This document shows, in pieces, positions 17,760 through 26,743 of a stretch of 64,000 nucleotides of DNA (position 1 is the first letter of the stretch; each line of letters begins with the position of its first letter). Origin of the DNA: SZUA-35 sp037969565. Its GTDB lineage: Bacteria; Actinomycetota; Acidimicrobiia; Acidimicrobiales; SZUA-35. The translations under genes and the position numbers were made by a program. The notes beneath the pieces were generated by a model. That model was not told the origin of the DNA and searched no databases. It worked only from the letters and a program-made list of their open reading frames with translations. The DNA lies in contig JBBKXQ010000015.1 in the NCBI GenBank assembly GCA_037969565.1, positions 46,404-110,403 on the forward strand, written 5' to 3'.

Positions 17760-18980
17760 ATGTCTGATGCGCTGGTTTCCGCCGATTCCGAGATGAAGAA
17801 GGTGGAGGACGCCCTCGCCGACTTCCTTCGAGACAGCGATCCGGCGGCACTCTCGAGAGAGGAGTTCCTCGGCCGGCAGTTCGATCACGGTCTGGCTTGG
17901 GTGGATTTCCCCGAGGGCCATGGGGGTCTCGGCGTGCAGCCTCACCTGCAGAAGGAAGTGTCCAAGCGGCTCCGCGACGCAGGCGGGCCGATGATGGATC
18001 CAAGCACGTTCTTCATGTTCTTGGCCGGGCCAACCATCGTCACTCACGGCACCGAGGAACAGAAGCAGCGCTATCTCCGTCCGATGTTCACCGGCGAGGA
18101 GAAATGGTGTCAGCTGTTCTCCGAACCAGGCGCCGGCAGTGACTTCGCCGGTCTGGGCACCAAGGCGTTGCGGGACGGCGACGAATGGATCGTCAACGGG
18201 CAGAAGGTCTGGAACACCTTGGCCCACCTCGCCGATCTCGGCATGTTGGTGACTCGCTCCGATCCCAACACACCGAAGCACAAGGGCATGACCTACTTCG
18301 CCGTCGACATGCATTCGCCGGGTCTCGAAGTGCGGCCCTTGCGTCAGATCACGGGCGAGGCCGAATTCAATGAGGTCTACCTCACCGATGTCCGCATCCC
18401 CGATGCCAACCGCATTGGCGATGTCGGTGACGGTTGGCGGGTCTCGCTCACGACGTTGATGAACGAGCGCAACGCCATCGGTACCGGGTCGGGTGGTCCA
18501 CCCAAACGGGGTTCGGGTTCGATCGCGGCCGTCATCGGCGTGTGGAACGATCTCCCCGAGGAGGCCAAGACCGAAACGCGGCGAGCCCAGGTGATGGAGG
18601 TGTGGACGAGGGCCGAGGTCCTCAGACTCACGAACATCCGAGCGTCGCAGAACCGCCGGTCAGGAACGCCAGGCCCGGAGATGTCTGTGGCCAAGCTCGC
18701 AGCCGGCGCGCTCAACCAGGAGATCATGAACCTCTGCGTCTCGCTTCGTGGGGCCGCCGGAATGGTCGGCTACGACTACACGTTCCGACGTCCGGAAGAC
18801 CTTTCGGTATCCGGCATCGAGAACGGGATCGGCCACGCATTCCTTCGGGTCCGAGCCAACTCGATCGAGGGCGGTACATCCGAGATCATGCGAAACATCA
18901 TCGGGGAACAGGTGTTGGGCCTGCCCGGCGAGCCCCGCGTCGACAAGTCCGTCAACTGGGTCGACGTACCCCGAAACTGA
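17760..18980 (+). CDS. Acyl-CoA dehydrogenase
   Basis: 406-residue flavoenzyme of the ACAD family. WVDFPEGHGGLGVQPHLQKE in the helical N-terminal domain, WCQLFSEPGAGSDFAGLGTK (FAD/substrate loop), DEWIVNGQKVWNT, and a C-terminal GGTSEIMRNIIGEQVLGLP. The catalytic-base Glu of short/medium-chain enzymes would lie in IEGGTSEI. It introduces an alpha-beta double bond into an acyl-CoA with electrons going to ETF. The next gene, an APH-like kinase, starts 14 bases after the stop, an arrangement common in actinobacterial ACAD10/11-like pairs. Confidence 0.92.
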   Translation: MSDALVSADSEMKKVEDALADFLRDSDPAALSREEFLGRQFDHGLAWVDFPEGHGGLGVQPHLQKEVSKRLRDAGGPMMDPSTFFMFLAGPTIVTHGTEEQKQRYLRPMFTGEEKWCQLFSEPGAGSDFAGLGTKALRDGDEWIVNGQKVWNTLAHLADLGMLVTRSDPNTPKHKGMTYFAVDMHSPGLEVRPLRQITGEAEFNEVYLTDVRIPDANRIGDVGDGWRVSLTTLMNERNAIGTGSGGPPKRGSGSIAAVIGVWNDLPEEAKTETRRAQVMEVWTRAEVLRLTNIRASQNRRSGTPGPEMSVAKLAAGALNQEIMNLCVSLRGAAGMVGYDYTFRRPEDLSVSGIENGIGHAFLRVRANSIEGGTSEIMRNIIGEQVLGLPGEPRVDKSVNWVDVPRN

Positions 18981-18994
18981 TCGAGAGCTCCCGC

Positions 18995-20029
18995 ATGCCA
19001 ACCAGATCTCTTCCCGGCTACGACGTCACCGCCGTCGAGGCGTGGATCGAGAACAACGTCGTCGGCCTCGCTCCCCCGTTCACCTGGGAGCGTCTCGAGG
19101 GCGGACACTCCAACCTCACCTACGCGTTGACCGACAGCCAAGGCCGGCGGGCCGTGATTCGTCGGCCACCCGAGGGACAACTGCTGCCCAAGGCCCATGA
19201 CATGGGTCGGGAGTTCAAGGTGATCAGCGGCCTGGGCCCCACGGGTGTTCCGGTTCCGGTCGCTTACGGGTTCTGTGAAGACACCACGGTCACTGGCGCA
19301 CATTTCTACGTGATGAGCCAGGTCGACGGACGAGCGCTCTACAACTCGGAGGACTCAACAGAACATCTTTCGGTCGAGGCTCGTGGTCGGGTTGGCTCGT
19401 CCTTCGTCGACACATTGGCCGCGCTCCATGCTGTCGATCCCGCCGAGGTCGGCCTCGACGAACTCGGCCGCCACGACGGCTACGTGAGCCGACAACTCCG
19501 CACATGGTACGGATCGTGGAACATGTCCAAGGAGGCCGCCGACTACGACGATGCCCGTGTCCACGAACTCCACGATCATCTCCTCGCCAACATCCCCGAG
19601 CAGGGCCCGGCCCGAATCGTGCACGGCGACTTCGGACTGCACAACTGCATGTTCAGCCCCGACGGCACGGTCAACGCCGTACTCGATTGGGAGATCGCAA
19701 CACTCGGTGATCCGTTGGCCGACTTCGCCTATGCCCTCAACGCCTGGGGCGAACCGGGATCCCCGAGCCCCCTCTCCCCCGACGGGGCAACGCAGGCCCC
19801 TGGGTTCGTTGCCCCCCAGGTGCTGGTCGAACGTTATGCCGAGAAATCGGGCCGAGACCTCGCCGAGCTGCCTTACTACCAGGCGTTCAACTACCTCAAG
19901 ACGAGCTGCATTCTGCACGGGGTCTATGCCCGATATCTGCTCGGTCAGAAGAGCACCGACGGCGTCGACATCGAGGGATTGAAGGCTCGAATGATCGCCA
20001 CCATCGACCGGGCCGCCGACTTGGGCTGA
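18995..20029 (+). CDS. APH-family phosphotransferase (ACAD10/11 kinase-like)
   Basis: 344 residues, aminoglycoside-phosphotransferase fold. RLEGGHSNLTYALTDSQGRR is the nucleotide loop, VIRRPPEG carries the ATP-positioning region, IVHGDFGLHNCMF holds the catalytic HGD..N motif and VLDWEIATLGDPLADFA the metal-binding DWE. In animals the ACAD10/11 kinase domain phosphorylates 4-hydroxyacyl-CoAs for dehydration by the fused dehydrogenase. Here the two functions are adjacent genes (14-base gap), so a similar 4-hydroxyacid route is a reasonable inference. Confidence 0.87.
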   Translation: MPTRSLPGYDVTAVEAWIENNVVGLAPPFTWERLEGGHSNLTYALTDSQGRRAVIRRPPEGQLLPKAHDMGREFKVISGLGPTGVPVPVAYGFCEDTTVTGAHFYVMSQVDGRALYNSEDSTEHLSVEARGRVGSSFVDTLAALHAVDPAEVGLDELGRHDGYVSRQLRTWYGSWNMSKEAADYDDARVHELHDHLLANIPEQGPARIVHGDFGLHNCMFSPDGTVNAVLDWEIATLGDPLADFAYALNAWGEPGSPSPLSPDGATQAPGFVAPQVLVERYAEKSGRDLAELPYYQAFNYLKTSCILHGVYARYLLGQKSTDGVDIEGLKARMIATIDRAADLG

Positions 20030-20069
20030 GCGCAACCTTGTCGTGGCCGACCAGCCAGCGCCGATTTCG

Positions 20070-21464
20070 TCAGCTGTCGAACCCGATACCGAATCGGTCG
20101 AGGAGCTTCAGCCATGGGCCTCGTGCCCCCTGGTTTTCGTCGGCTCGCTGGAGCCCGCGTTTGGTGACGGCCACCACCGCCGAACGCAGGGGCTCGGGAG
20201 GAAACGGAAATGGCTTCTGGCGAACCATCTTCAGCTCGGTCCGTTCGGTGACGAGTCCATCCACGAGTTCCAACGCGATTCCGGCTCCGAACCGACTGGC
20301 CCCGACGCCCAATCCCGTGTAACCGGCAACCCACGCCAGCTTCCCCCCGTGTTCGGTGCCCCAGGCGCACGTGAACTGTGAGGTGGCCGCGATCGGGCCG
20401 CCCCAGCGATGGGTGAATTGCAGACCCTCGAGCTGGGGAAAGGTCTCGAAGAACTGGCCGGCGAGCAGCCGATGCGTGACGTCCTGCTGATCGAACTCCG
20501 GGCTGATCCCGTTGTTGTAGTGATAGGTGGCGTCGTAGCCGCCCCAGAGGATCCGGTTGTCGGCCGTCAGTCGCGAATAGTGGAACTGGTTGGCCGAGTC
20601 TCCCAGACCCTGGCGTCCCGTCCATCCGATCTGTTCCATCTGATGAACCGAGAGCGGCTCGGTCATCAAGACGTGGTCGTACACGGGGATCACGTACCGC
20701 TTGATCTTCTTGACCGGACCGTTGTAGGCATTCGTCGCGACAATGACCCGATCGGCCTGGATCGAGCCGGTTGGTGTGGTGACGACGAGTCGGTCACCGA
20801 CATCGGCGATGTCACGAACGGGGCTGTGGTCGTGGACTCGTCCGCCCAGCCGCTCGACCGCCGCTCGCAGACCCCACACGAGCTCGGCTGGGTCGAGTAA
20901 CGCCGACTGCACGGGGCGGAGCAATCCGGCGATGAACGTCGGCGAGTCGACGAGCGATCTCACATCATCTCGGTCGAGCATCTCAACGGGTGAGCCCAGG
21001 GATTCGTGGAGCTCTGCGTCCTCGGCGAGCCCGTCGAGCTGCCAATCTGCGGTTGCCACATCGAGCGCGCCGGTGATCTCGAACTTCGCGTCGATCTCGT
21101 GGCGCTCGAGTGCGGCCTCGATCTCCGCGAGGTTCTCCCGACCCATTCGGACCAGGGCCGACCGATCCTCGGGCCACATCGTGACCCCATGACCGAGCCC
21201 GTGAGTCAGTGACTCGGCACAGAACCCCCCGTTGCGCGAGCTCGCCCCGAATCCACAGATCTCCGCCTCGAGAACAACCACGGACCGGCCTGGCGCCGCT
21301 TCGAGGGCGTGAAGAGCAGCCCACAACCCCGAATACCCTCCTCCGACGATCACGAGATCGGCCCTCGAACGGCCGGTCAGCGATGGAGCCGGCTCGGGAC
21401 CGTCGGGGCGATCGGTCCAGAAGACCGCAGGTTTGGCATTGCTGATCAGGTCGGCGTGAGCCAT
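20070..21464 (-). CDS. FAD-dependent amine oxidoreductase (PuuB/DAO family)
   Basis: 464 residues. DLVIVGGGYSGLWAALHALE is the FAD-binding Rossmann motif, CGFGASSRNGGFC is the conserved gamma-glutamylputrescine-oxidase-like signature after it, and THRWGGPIAATSQF with AGYTGLGVGASRFGA is the C-terminal FAD contact. The family oxidises primary or secondary amines (glycine, sarcosine, D-amino acids, gamma-glutamylputrescine). It is divergent from an Lrp-type regulator and sits in a polyamine locus with a second paralogue at 29015-30400. ATG 21464 has an AGGA box six bases upstream. Confidence 0.9.
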   Translation of the reverse strand: MAHADLISNAKPAVFWTDRPDGPEPAPSLTGRSRADLVIVGGGYSGLWAALHALEAAPGRSVVVLEAEICGFGASSRNGGFCAESLTHGLGHGVTMWPEDRSALVRMGRENLAEIEAALERHEIDAKFEITGALDVATADWQLDGLAEDAELHESLGSPVEMLDRDDVRSLVDSPTFIAGLLRPVQSALLDPAELVWGLRAAVERLGGRVHDHSPVRDIADVGDRLVVTTPTGSIQADRVIVATNAYNGPVKKIKRYVIPVYDHVLMTEPLSVHQMEQIGWTGRQGLGDSANQFHYSRLTADNRILWGGYDATYHYNNGISPEFDQQDVTHRLLAGQFFETFPQLEGLQFTHRWGGPIAATSQFTCAWGTEHGGKLAWVAGYTGLGVGASRFGAGIALELVDGLVTERTELKMVRQKPFPFPPEPLRSAVVAVTKRGLQRADENQGARGPWLKLLDRFGIGFDS

Positions 21465-21591
21465 GGGAATCCTCGCTGGCGAACGTGCCATGTTGATGCG
21501 GAGTCTTGCCTCGATTCAGCGAATCGCTTGCACATCGCGGAATTGAATGCTAAATCTGACCTCCGATGCCGAACCAGCAAGCGATTCCGTC

Positions 21592-22047
21592 ATGAAATCT
21601 ATTGAACTCGACGAAATCGACAAATCAATCGTTCGCGAGCTGCAAATCGACGGTCGGGTTCCGTTCGCCCAACTCGGTCCAAAGGTCGGGCTGTCGCAGG
21701 CCGCCGTTCGCAATCGGATGAACCGCATGCTCGACGCCGGCGTGATGCAAATCGTTGCGGTGACCGATCCCGAAATGCTCGGCTTCGACTACCAAGCAAT
21801 GCTCGGCATTCGCGTCGACCGTGATGTCACCGAGGTGGCAGCCGATCTGGCTCGTCACGACGTGATCGAGTATCTCGTGCTCGCCACGGGACGATTCGAC
21901 ATTTTGGCCGAGATCACCTGCATCAACGCCAGTGAATTGTTGAAGGTGATCAATCGGGTCATCCGACCAACGCCGGGAGTCGCGACGATCGAGCCGCTGA
22001 ACTATCTCAAGGTCGTCAAACAGACCTACAACTGGGGAGCCCTGTGA
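21592..22047 (+). CDS. Lrp/AsnC-family transcriptional regulator
   Basis: 151 residues from MKSIELDEIDKSIVRELQID. The helix-turn-helix is VPFAQLGPKVGLSQAAVRNR (about 20-50), followed by the RAM ligand-binding domain with ILAEITCINASELLKVINRV and GVATIEPLNYLKVVKQTYNW. Lrp/AsnC proteins are amino-acid- or amine-responsive. It is divergent from one FAD oxidase and translationally coupled to the C45 gene downstream (TGATG overlap), so it is probably the local regulator of the polyamine cluster. ATG 21547 is an alternative start that adds 15 residues. Confidence 0.92.
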   Translation: MKSIELDEIDKSIVRELQIDGRVPFAQLGPKVGLSQAAVRNRMNRMLDAGVMQIVAVTDPEMLGFDYQAMLGIRVDRDVTEVAADLARHDVIEYLVLATGRFDILAEITCINASELLKVINRVIRPTPGVATIEPLNYLKVVKQTYNWGAL

Positions 22048-23150
22048 TGAACACCTTGAAGAGACCACCCATTCGAGTACTCGACCTCCACGGCTCACCG
22101 GAAGCCATCGGGGTCACCCACGGCCGTCACTACGCCGACGAGATTCGTCATTACACCGAAGAACGAATCGCACTCGTCTGCGAAGGGGCCTGGAGCGGTG
22201 GGCCGATCACCCGTGACGAGGTCCTCGAGATCGCCGAGTCCTGTGTTCCGTTCCATGCCGCACATTCGGCATCGTTGTTCGCCGAACTCTCTGGCATCGC
22301 CACCGGTGCCGGGCTGACGCCGGCCGAGGCCATCATCGTCGGCGGGTTCACCGACTTCGTCGACACCGTGCGGTCGATCAAAGGTGGAGCCCACCCTCCG
22401 ACGGTCATGGAAGACGATTGCACATCGGTGATCGTTCCCGATCATCGGGCCGATGGTGCCGGATTCTTCGCCCAGACCTGGGACATGCACGACACCGCAA
22501 CCGAGCACGTTCTCCTCCTACGCGTCAGAGCCGACGACGCCCCGGCCGCCCTCGTCTTCACCACCACGGGCTGTCTCGGCCAACTCGGCATGAACGAGCT
22601 CGGCGTGTGCGTTGGCATCAACAACCTCACGGCGGCCGACGGCCGAGTCGGTGTCACGTGGCCCTCGGTCGTCCGGGAGGCCCTCGCCAAGGAAACCGCG
22701 GCCGGCGCCCTCGCCGCCATTCAAGACGCCGAACTCGCAGGCGGCCACAATTTCCTGATCTTCGATGCTGCTGGAGACGGCTACAACATCGAAGCGATGC
22801 CGTCGACTCGTCCGGTCGACACGCTCGAGGATCGGGCGGTCGTGCACACGAATCACACGATCCATGAGAGCACCACCTCGGTTCAGGCTCCCCGAGCCGA
22901 TCAGTTGCAGGACAGCTCACGACGCCGCCTCGCCACGGCCGACAGGTTGCTCGACCGAGGCGGCATCGGTGCCGAGGATCTGATGGCCCTCACCCGAGAG
23001 CCCGATGCCATCTGCCAGGTGCCGGTCGAGCCTTATCGAGTCGAATCCAGCGGCGCCGCCGTGATGCGGCCGAAAACCCGTGAGTTCTGGGCGTGCTGGG
23101 GTCAGCCCGCACACAACGACTTTGTCCAAATCAGCTTTCAGGAGCCATGA
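22047..23150 (+). CDS. C45-family autoprocessing acyltransferase/amidohydrolase
   Basis: 367 residues of the isopenicillin-N acyltransferase-like (AAT/C45) Ntn-hydrolase family. GSPEAIGVTHGRHYADEI at the start is the family prodomain signature. MEDDCTSVIVPD places the nucleophile at Cys125, which should become the N-terminus after autocleavage. AQTWDMHDT, TTTGCLGQLGMNELGVCVGI and GHNFLIFDA follow. Members make or break amide bonds of small amines. Inside a polyamine operon it may hydrolyse or form N-acyl-polyamine or N-acyl-amino-acid conjugates (inference). The start overlaps the regulator's stop by one base. Confidence 0.87.
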   Translation: MNTLKRPPIRVLDLHGSPEAIGVTHGRHYADEIRHYTEERIALVCEGAWSGGPITRDEVLEIAESCVPFHAAHSASLFAELSGIATGAGLTPAEAIIVGGFTDFVDTVRSIKGGAHPPTVMEDDCTSVIVPDHRADGAGFFAQTWDMHDTATEHVLLLRVRADDAPAALVFTTTGCLGQLGMNELGVCVGINNLTAADGRVGVTWPSVVREALAKETAAGALAAIQDAELAGGHNFLIFDAAGDGYNIEAMPSTRPVDTLEDRAVVHTNHTIHESTTSVQAPRADQLQDSSRRRLATADRLLDRGGIGAEDLMALTREPDAICQVPVEPYRVESSGAAVMRPKTREFWACWGQPAHNDFVQISFQEP

Positions 23151-23151
23151 G

Positions 23152-23829
23152 ATGTCCGAGTCCAAAACGGGTGAGACAACATCACTACGCGAGTTGCGAT
23201 ACGAGAACATTCGGGCCGAATGGGCCGACGAAATGCAAGCGCTCGAGATCGCCACGTTCCCCACGATTGCGCGGCGGCATCTCTACGCCCGCAACGAGCT
23301 CGTCTTTCTTGCCGAGAAGTTTCCTGACGGCGGCTTCGCCACCTTCGACGGCGACCGAATCATCGCCATGGGGCTCGGGTTACAGACCACCTTCGACTTC
23401 GACCATCCCGCTCATGCACTCGAGGGTCTCTACAGCAGTCACGATCCGGATGGCGATTGGTACTACGGCACCACCATTGCGGTGAACCCGAACTATCGCG
23501 GACGCGGCATCGGCCACAAGCTGTACGACCTTCGCAAAGAATGCACTCGCATCCACAACCTCCGAGGCATTGTGGCCGGCGGCGTGCTGCCCGGTTACCG
23601 CAACCACATCAACGACATGTCAGCGACCGAATACATCGATCGAGTACGAGCCGGCGAGCTGTACGACCCGACGCTCACATTCCAGCTCGAGAACGGCTTC
23701 GAGGCGGTCTGTGTTCTCGAGAACTACCTCGAGGATCCGTCCGTTGGCAACAATGCCGTGCTCATCGTCTGGCACAACCCTGATTTCCAACCCGACCCGA
23801 ACAAGGAACCACCTCTCGATGACGTGTGA
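23152..23829 (+). CDS. GNAT-family N-acetyltransferase
   Basis: 225 residues, GNAT fold. The acetyl-CoA-binding motif A is visible as IAVNPNYRGRGIGHKLYDLR (about residues 110-130), preceded by a strand with GDRIIAMGLGL. The C-terminal part (FQLENGFEAVCVLENYLEDP and onward) is characteristic of larger GNATs acting on metabolites. It lies in the polyamine operon between the C45 enzyme and the ABC importer; acetylation of a polyamine or derived amine is the likeliest role. ATG 23152 follows an AGGAGCC box. Confidence 0.85.
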   Translation: MSESKTGETTSLRELRYENIRAEWADEMQALEIATFPTIARRHLYARNELVFLAEKFPDGGFATFDGDRIIAMGLGLQTTFDFDHPAHALEGLYSSHDPDGDWYYGTTIAVNPNYRGRGIGHKLYDLRKECTRIHNLRGIVAGGVLPGYRNHINDMSATEYIDRVRAGELYDPTLTFQLENGFEAVCVLENYLEDPSVGNNAVLIVWHNPDFQPDPNKEPPLDDV

Positions 23830-23835
23830 GCAGCT

Positions 23836-24933
23836 ATGAGTCAACAGATCACCTCCTGCTTCCCCGCGGGAACCGGCGCCGCCGTGGGTGTACGCGGTCT
23901 CACGAAGCGATTCGGTGACGTCGTCGCCGTTCGCTCGCTCGACCTCGACATCGCCGACGGCGAGTTCTTCGCTCTGCTCGGACCCTCGGGCTGCGGCAAG
24001 ACCACCACATTGCGAATGATCGCCGGACTCGACTTCCCCACCGAGGGAAGCCTGAAGATCTTCGGCGACGAGGTCGGCACACTTCCCCCGAACAAGCGGC
24101 CCGTGAACACGGTGTTCCAGAACTATGCACTTTTTCCCCACATGTCGGTCCTCGACAACGTGGGGTTCGGGCTGAAGATGCAGAAGGTGTCGAAGGCCGA
24201 AATTCTGGGGCGCTCGAGCGAGGCACTGGCGATGGTCAAACTCGGCCATCTGTCCACCCGGCGCCCGTCGCAGCTCTCGGGCGGCCAGCAACAACGCGTC
24301 GCCCTCGCCCGTGCGCTGGTGAATCGGCCGAAGGTGCTACTGCTCGACGAACCGTTGGGTGCCCTCGACCTCAAGCTGCGCCAGGACATGCAGGCTGAGC
24401 TCAAAACGCTCCAACGCGAGCTCGGCATCACCTTCATCTTCGTCACCCATGATCAAGAAGAAGCATTGACGATGGCCGACCGCATCGGAATCATGCATGA
24501 CGGCGACCTCCTCCAGGTCGGTTCTCCCGAGGAGATCTATGAACGACCAACCAACCGTTTCGTCGCTGACTTCATCGGTCAGACCAACCTGCTCGAAGGG
24601 ACCGTCGAAGACGACAAGACCGTATGCCTCGCCAACGGAACCAGGGTTCCGATCCCCACCGATTATCCAGCAGGCACCGCAATCGCGGTGAGCCTGCGGC
24701 CGGAACGAGCGACGGTGCACGACCGGGGCGAGTCCCCTGCCGATCGCACGTCGGTCGACGGCAAGGTCAAGTCGGTCACGTATCTCGGCAACGCTGTGGT
24801 CTACCGAATCCAACTCGATTGGATGGTCATCGAGTCTCGGCAGGAGAACCGGCCGTCCATGAGGCGGTACAGCCCCGGCGACGAACTCAGTGTCAGCTGG
24901 AACCCGAACGCCGTCGCCGTGGTGACCGAATGA
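23836..24933 (+). CDS. potA: Spermidine/putrescine-type ABC importer, ATP-binding protein
   Basis: 365 residues. ABC ATPase with Walker A GPSGCGKTT, Q-loop QNYALFPHMSV, signature LSGGQQQRVALARAL, Walker B LLLDEPLGALD and switch His in FVTHDQEEAL. A C-terminal TOBE domain (about 285-360, LRPERATVHD to VSWNPNAVAV) marks the PotA/FbpC/UgpC group. It energises the permease pair encoded directly downstream; the next ATG overlaps this stop (ATGA). The substrate group is fixed by the PotD-like binding protein in the same operon. Confidence 0.93.
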   Translation: MSQQITSCFPAGTGAAVGVRGLTKRFGDVVAVRSLDLDIADGEFFALLGPSGCGKTTTLRMIAGLDFPTEGSLKIFGDEVGTLPPNKRPVNTVFQNYALFPHMSVLDNVGFGLKMQKVSKAEILGRSSEALAMVKLGHLSTRRPSQLSGGQQQRVALARALVNRPKVLLLDEPLGALDLKLRQDMQAELKTLQRELGITFIFVTHDQEEALTMADRIGIMHDGDLLQVGSPEEIYERPTNRFVADFIGQTNLLEGTVEDDKTVCLANGTRVPIPTDYPAGTAIAVSLRPERATVHDRGESPADRTSVDGKVKSVTYLGNAVVYRIQLDWMVIESRQENRPSMRRYSPGDELSVSWNPNAVAVVTE

Positions 24934-25844
24934 CGGCGAGCGTCGATTCACCAGTCGACATCACGCCCGGTATCGCGGAAGCCACGCCCGAGTTCGAACG
25001 GGCCAACGCCAAGGTCCAGTCTCGGCGGGGCTTCTTGATGGCGCTGCCGGCCTATGCCTACTTGGTGTTGTTCTTCGCTCTGCCTTTCGTGATCGTCATC
25101 GTGTACTCGTTCGCGACGCGGACGAGCAGCGGGGGGACCGATCTCTCGGGCTGGAACTTCGACGCCTACCGCAAACTCGGTGAGCCCATCGTCCGTGACA
25201 TCCTCGCTCGATCACTCATTCTGGCCGTGATCACGACGGCGATCTGCCTGGCCTTCGCCTACCCCTTCGCCTACTTCATCGCCACCAGGACCGCCGCAGT
25301 TCGAAACATCATGTTGGTGTTCGTGATGATTCCGTTCTGGTCGAACTTCCTCGTGAGGAACTACGCCTGGCGGGTGCTCCTGGGTAACGACGGCCCCGTC
25401 TCACGACTGACTGAATCCGTCGGCCTCGGTGAGACCCGAATCCTCTTCACCCAAGTTGCCGTCGTGATCGGGCTCGTTTACGGGTTCCTCCCATTCATGA
25501 TCTTGCCCCTCTACGCGGCCATCGAACGCATCGACCTCCGCCTGGTCGAAGCCAGCCGCGACCTCTATGGATCGGGATGGCAATCGTTCCGGCAGGTGCT
25601 GCTACCGCTCTCGATGCCTGGTGTGGTGGCCGGATCGATTCTGGTGTTCGTTCCGAGCCTCGGCGCCTATGTCACCCCGCAAATTCTGGGCGGAGCCAAG
25701 ACGCCACTACTCGGCTCCTACATCGTCATCCAGTTCCTGACCGCTCGGAACTGGCCCGTAGGAGCATCGCTGTCCTTCGTGCTCATGACGATCATGCTCG
25801 GCGCCACGCTCGTGTACTTCCGCAAGGGAGGGCAGACGCTGTGA
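24930..25844 (+). CDS. potB: Polyamine ABC importer permease 1
   Basis: 304 residues, six membrane helices after a cytosolic N-terminus. The EAA loop of binding-protein-dependent permeases is seen as EASRDLYGSGWQSFRQVLLP. PotB-type features are PYAYFIATR-like helix 2 (FPYFIATRTAA region) and NYAWRVLLG after helix 3. ATG 24930 overlaps the potA stop by four bases, and the stop overlaps the potC start, so the four transporter genes are translationally coupled. Confidence 0.92.
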   Translation: MTASVDSPVDITPGIAEATPEFERANAKVQSRRGFLMALPAYAYLVLFFALPFVIVIVYSFATRTSSGGTDLSGWNFDAYRKLGEPIVRDILARSLILAVITTAICLAFAYPFAYFIATRTAAVRNIMLVFVMIPFWSNFLVRNYAWRVLLGNDGPVSRLTESVGLGETRILFTQVAVVIGLVYGFLPFMILPLYAAIERIDLRLVEASRDLYGSGWQSFRQVLLPLSMPGVVAGSILVFVPSLGAYVTPQILGGAKTPLLGSYIVIQFLTARNWPVGASLSFVLMTIMLGATLVYFRKGGQTL

Positions 25845-26692
25845 GCTCCCCCGTCGTACCCCGAGGCGGCACGCGCGTCGGCCTCACCATCAATGCATGG
25901 CTCGTCTACATCTTCTTCTACGCGCCAATCCTGCTGCTCGTGGTCTTCTCCTTCAGCAACGACACCAACATCGGGCGCTGGGGCGGTTTCACGCTCGACT
26001 GGTACCGGGCGTTCGGGGAGAACGAAAACATCCAGGGCGCGCTCGGCGTATCGGTCCGAGTTGCCCTGGTCTCCACGCTCGTGTCGGTTGTCCTCGGAAC
26101 GTTGGCCGCTCTTTCGCTCGAACGCTTCCGCTTCAAGGGCAGACAAATTTTCGACGCCCTCCTCTACCTGCCCATCATCATTCCTGACGTCACGATGGCC
26201 GTGATGATGTTGTTGTTCTTCACCCAGATGTTCAATGCGCTCGACGCCTGGTTCGGCCTCAACCTCTCCAAAGGGTTCGGCTCGATCGTTCTGAGCCACA
26301 TCGCTTTCAGCATCAGTTTCGTTTCGATCGTCGTGCGGGCCCGGTTGTCAGGCATGGACGAGACCCTCGAAGAAGCGTCGCTGGATCTCTACGCCACCCG
26401 CTGGAAGTCGTTCCGGTACGTGACATTTCCACTGATCTTTCCTGGCATCGCAGGCGGTGCGCTCCTGGCGCTCACGCTCTCCCTCGACGACGTCGTGATC
26501 ACCCAATTCGTGTCCGGGCCGGGATCGACCACCTTGCCCGTCTTCGTGTTCAGCCTGATCCGTAAAGGTGTCACGCCATTGATCAACGCCGTTTCGGTCG
26601 TAATGTTGGCGGCTTCCATCACACTGGTGGCGCTGTCCCTACTCGCAGAACGATCCAAAAAACCGCCGTCCACCGCCGCCCCCGGTGAGTGA
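25841..26692 (+). CDS. potC: Polyamine ABC importer permease 2
   Basis: 283 residues with six membrane helices and an EAA loop EASLDLYATRWKSFRYVTFP. The first helix region (AWLVYIFFYAPILLLVVFSF) followed by FTLDWYRAFGENENIQGALG is characteristic of PotC/PotI. The start is GTG 25841, overlapping potB's stop by four bases. It dimerises with PotB to form the translocation path. Confidence 0.92.
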   Translation: MSSPVVPRGGTRVGLTINAWLVYIFFYAPILLLVVFSFSNDTNIGRWGGFTLDWYRAFGENENIQGALGVSVRVALVSTLVSVVLGTLAALSLERFRFKGRQIFDALLYLPIIIPDVTMAVMMLLFFTQMFNALDAWFGLNLSKGFGSIVLSHIAFSISFVSIVVRARLSGMDETLEEASLDLYATRWKSFRYVTFPLIFPGIAGGALLALTLSLDDVVITQFVSGPGSTTLPVFVFSLIRKGVTPLINAVSVVMLAASITLVALSLLAERSKKPPSTAAPGE

Positions 26693-26743
26693 CATGTCTC
26701 GAGCCCAGCTCGTGACTGAATCCCAACAACCAGGAGAGAACAA

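Noticed and set aside
22044..23829. Antibiotic (penicillin) biosynthesis from the C45 gene
   Set aside because: C45 proteins are widespread; no beta-lactam synthase or NRPS gene is nearby and the context is polyamine transport.
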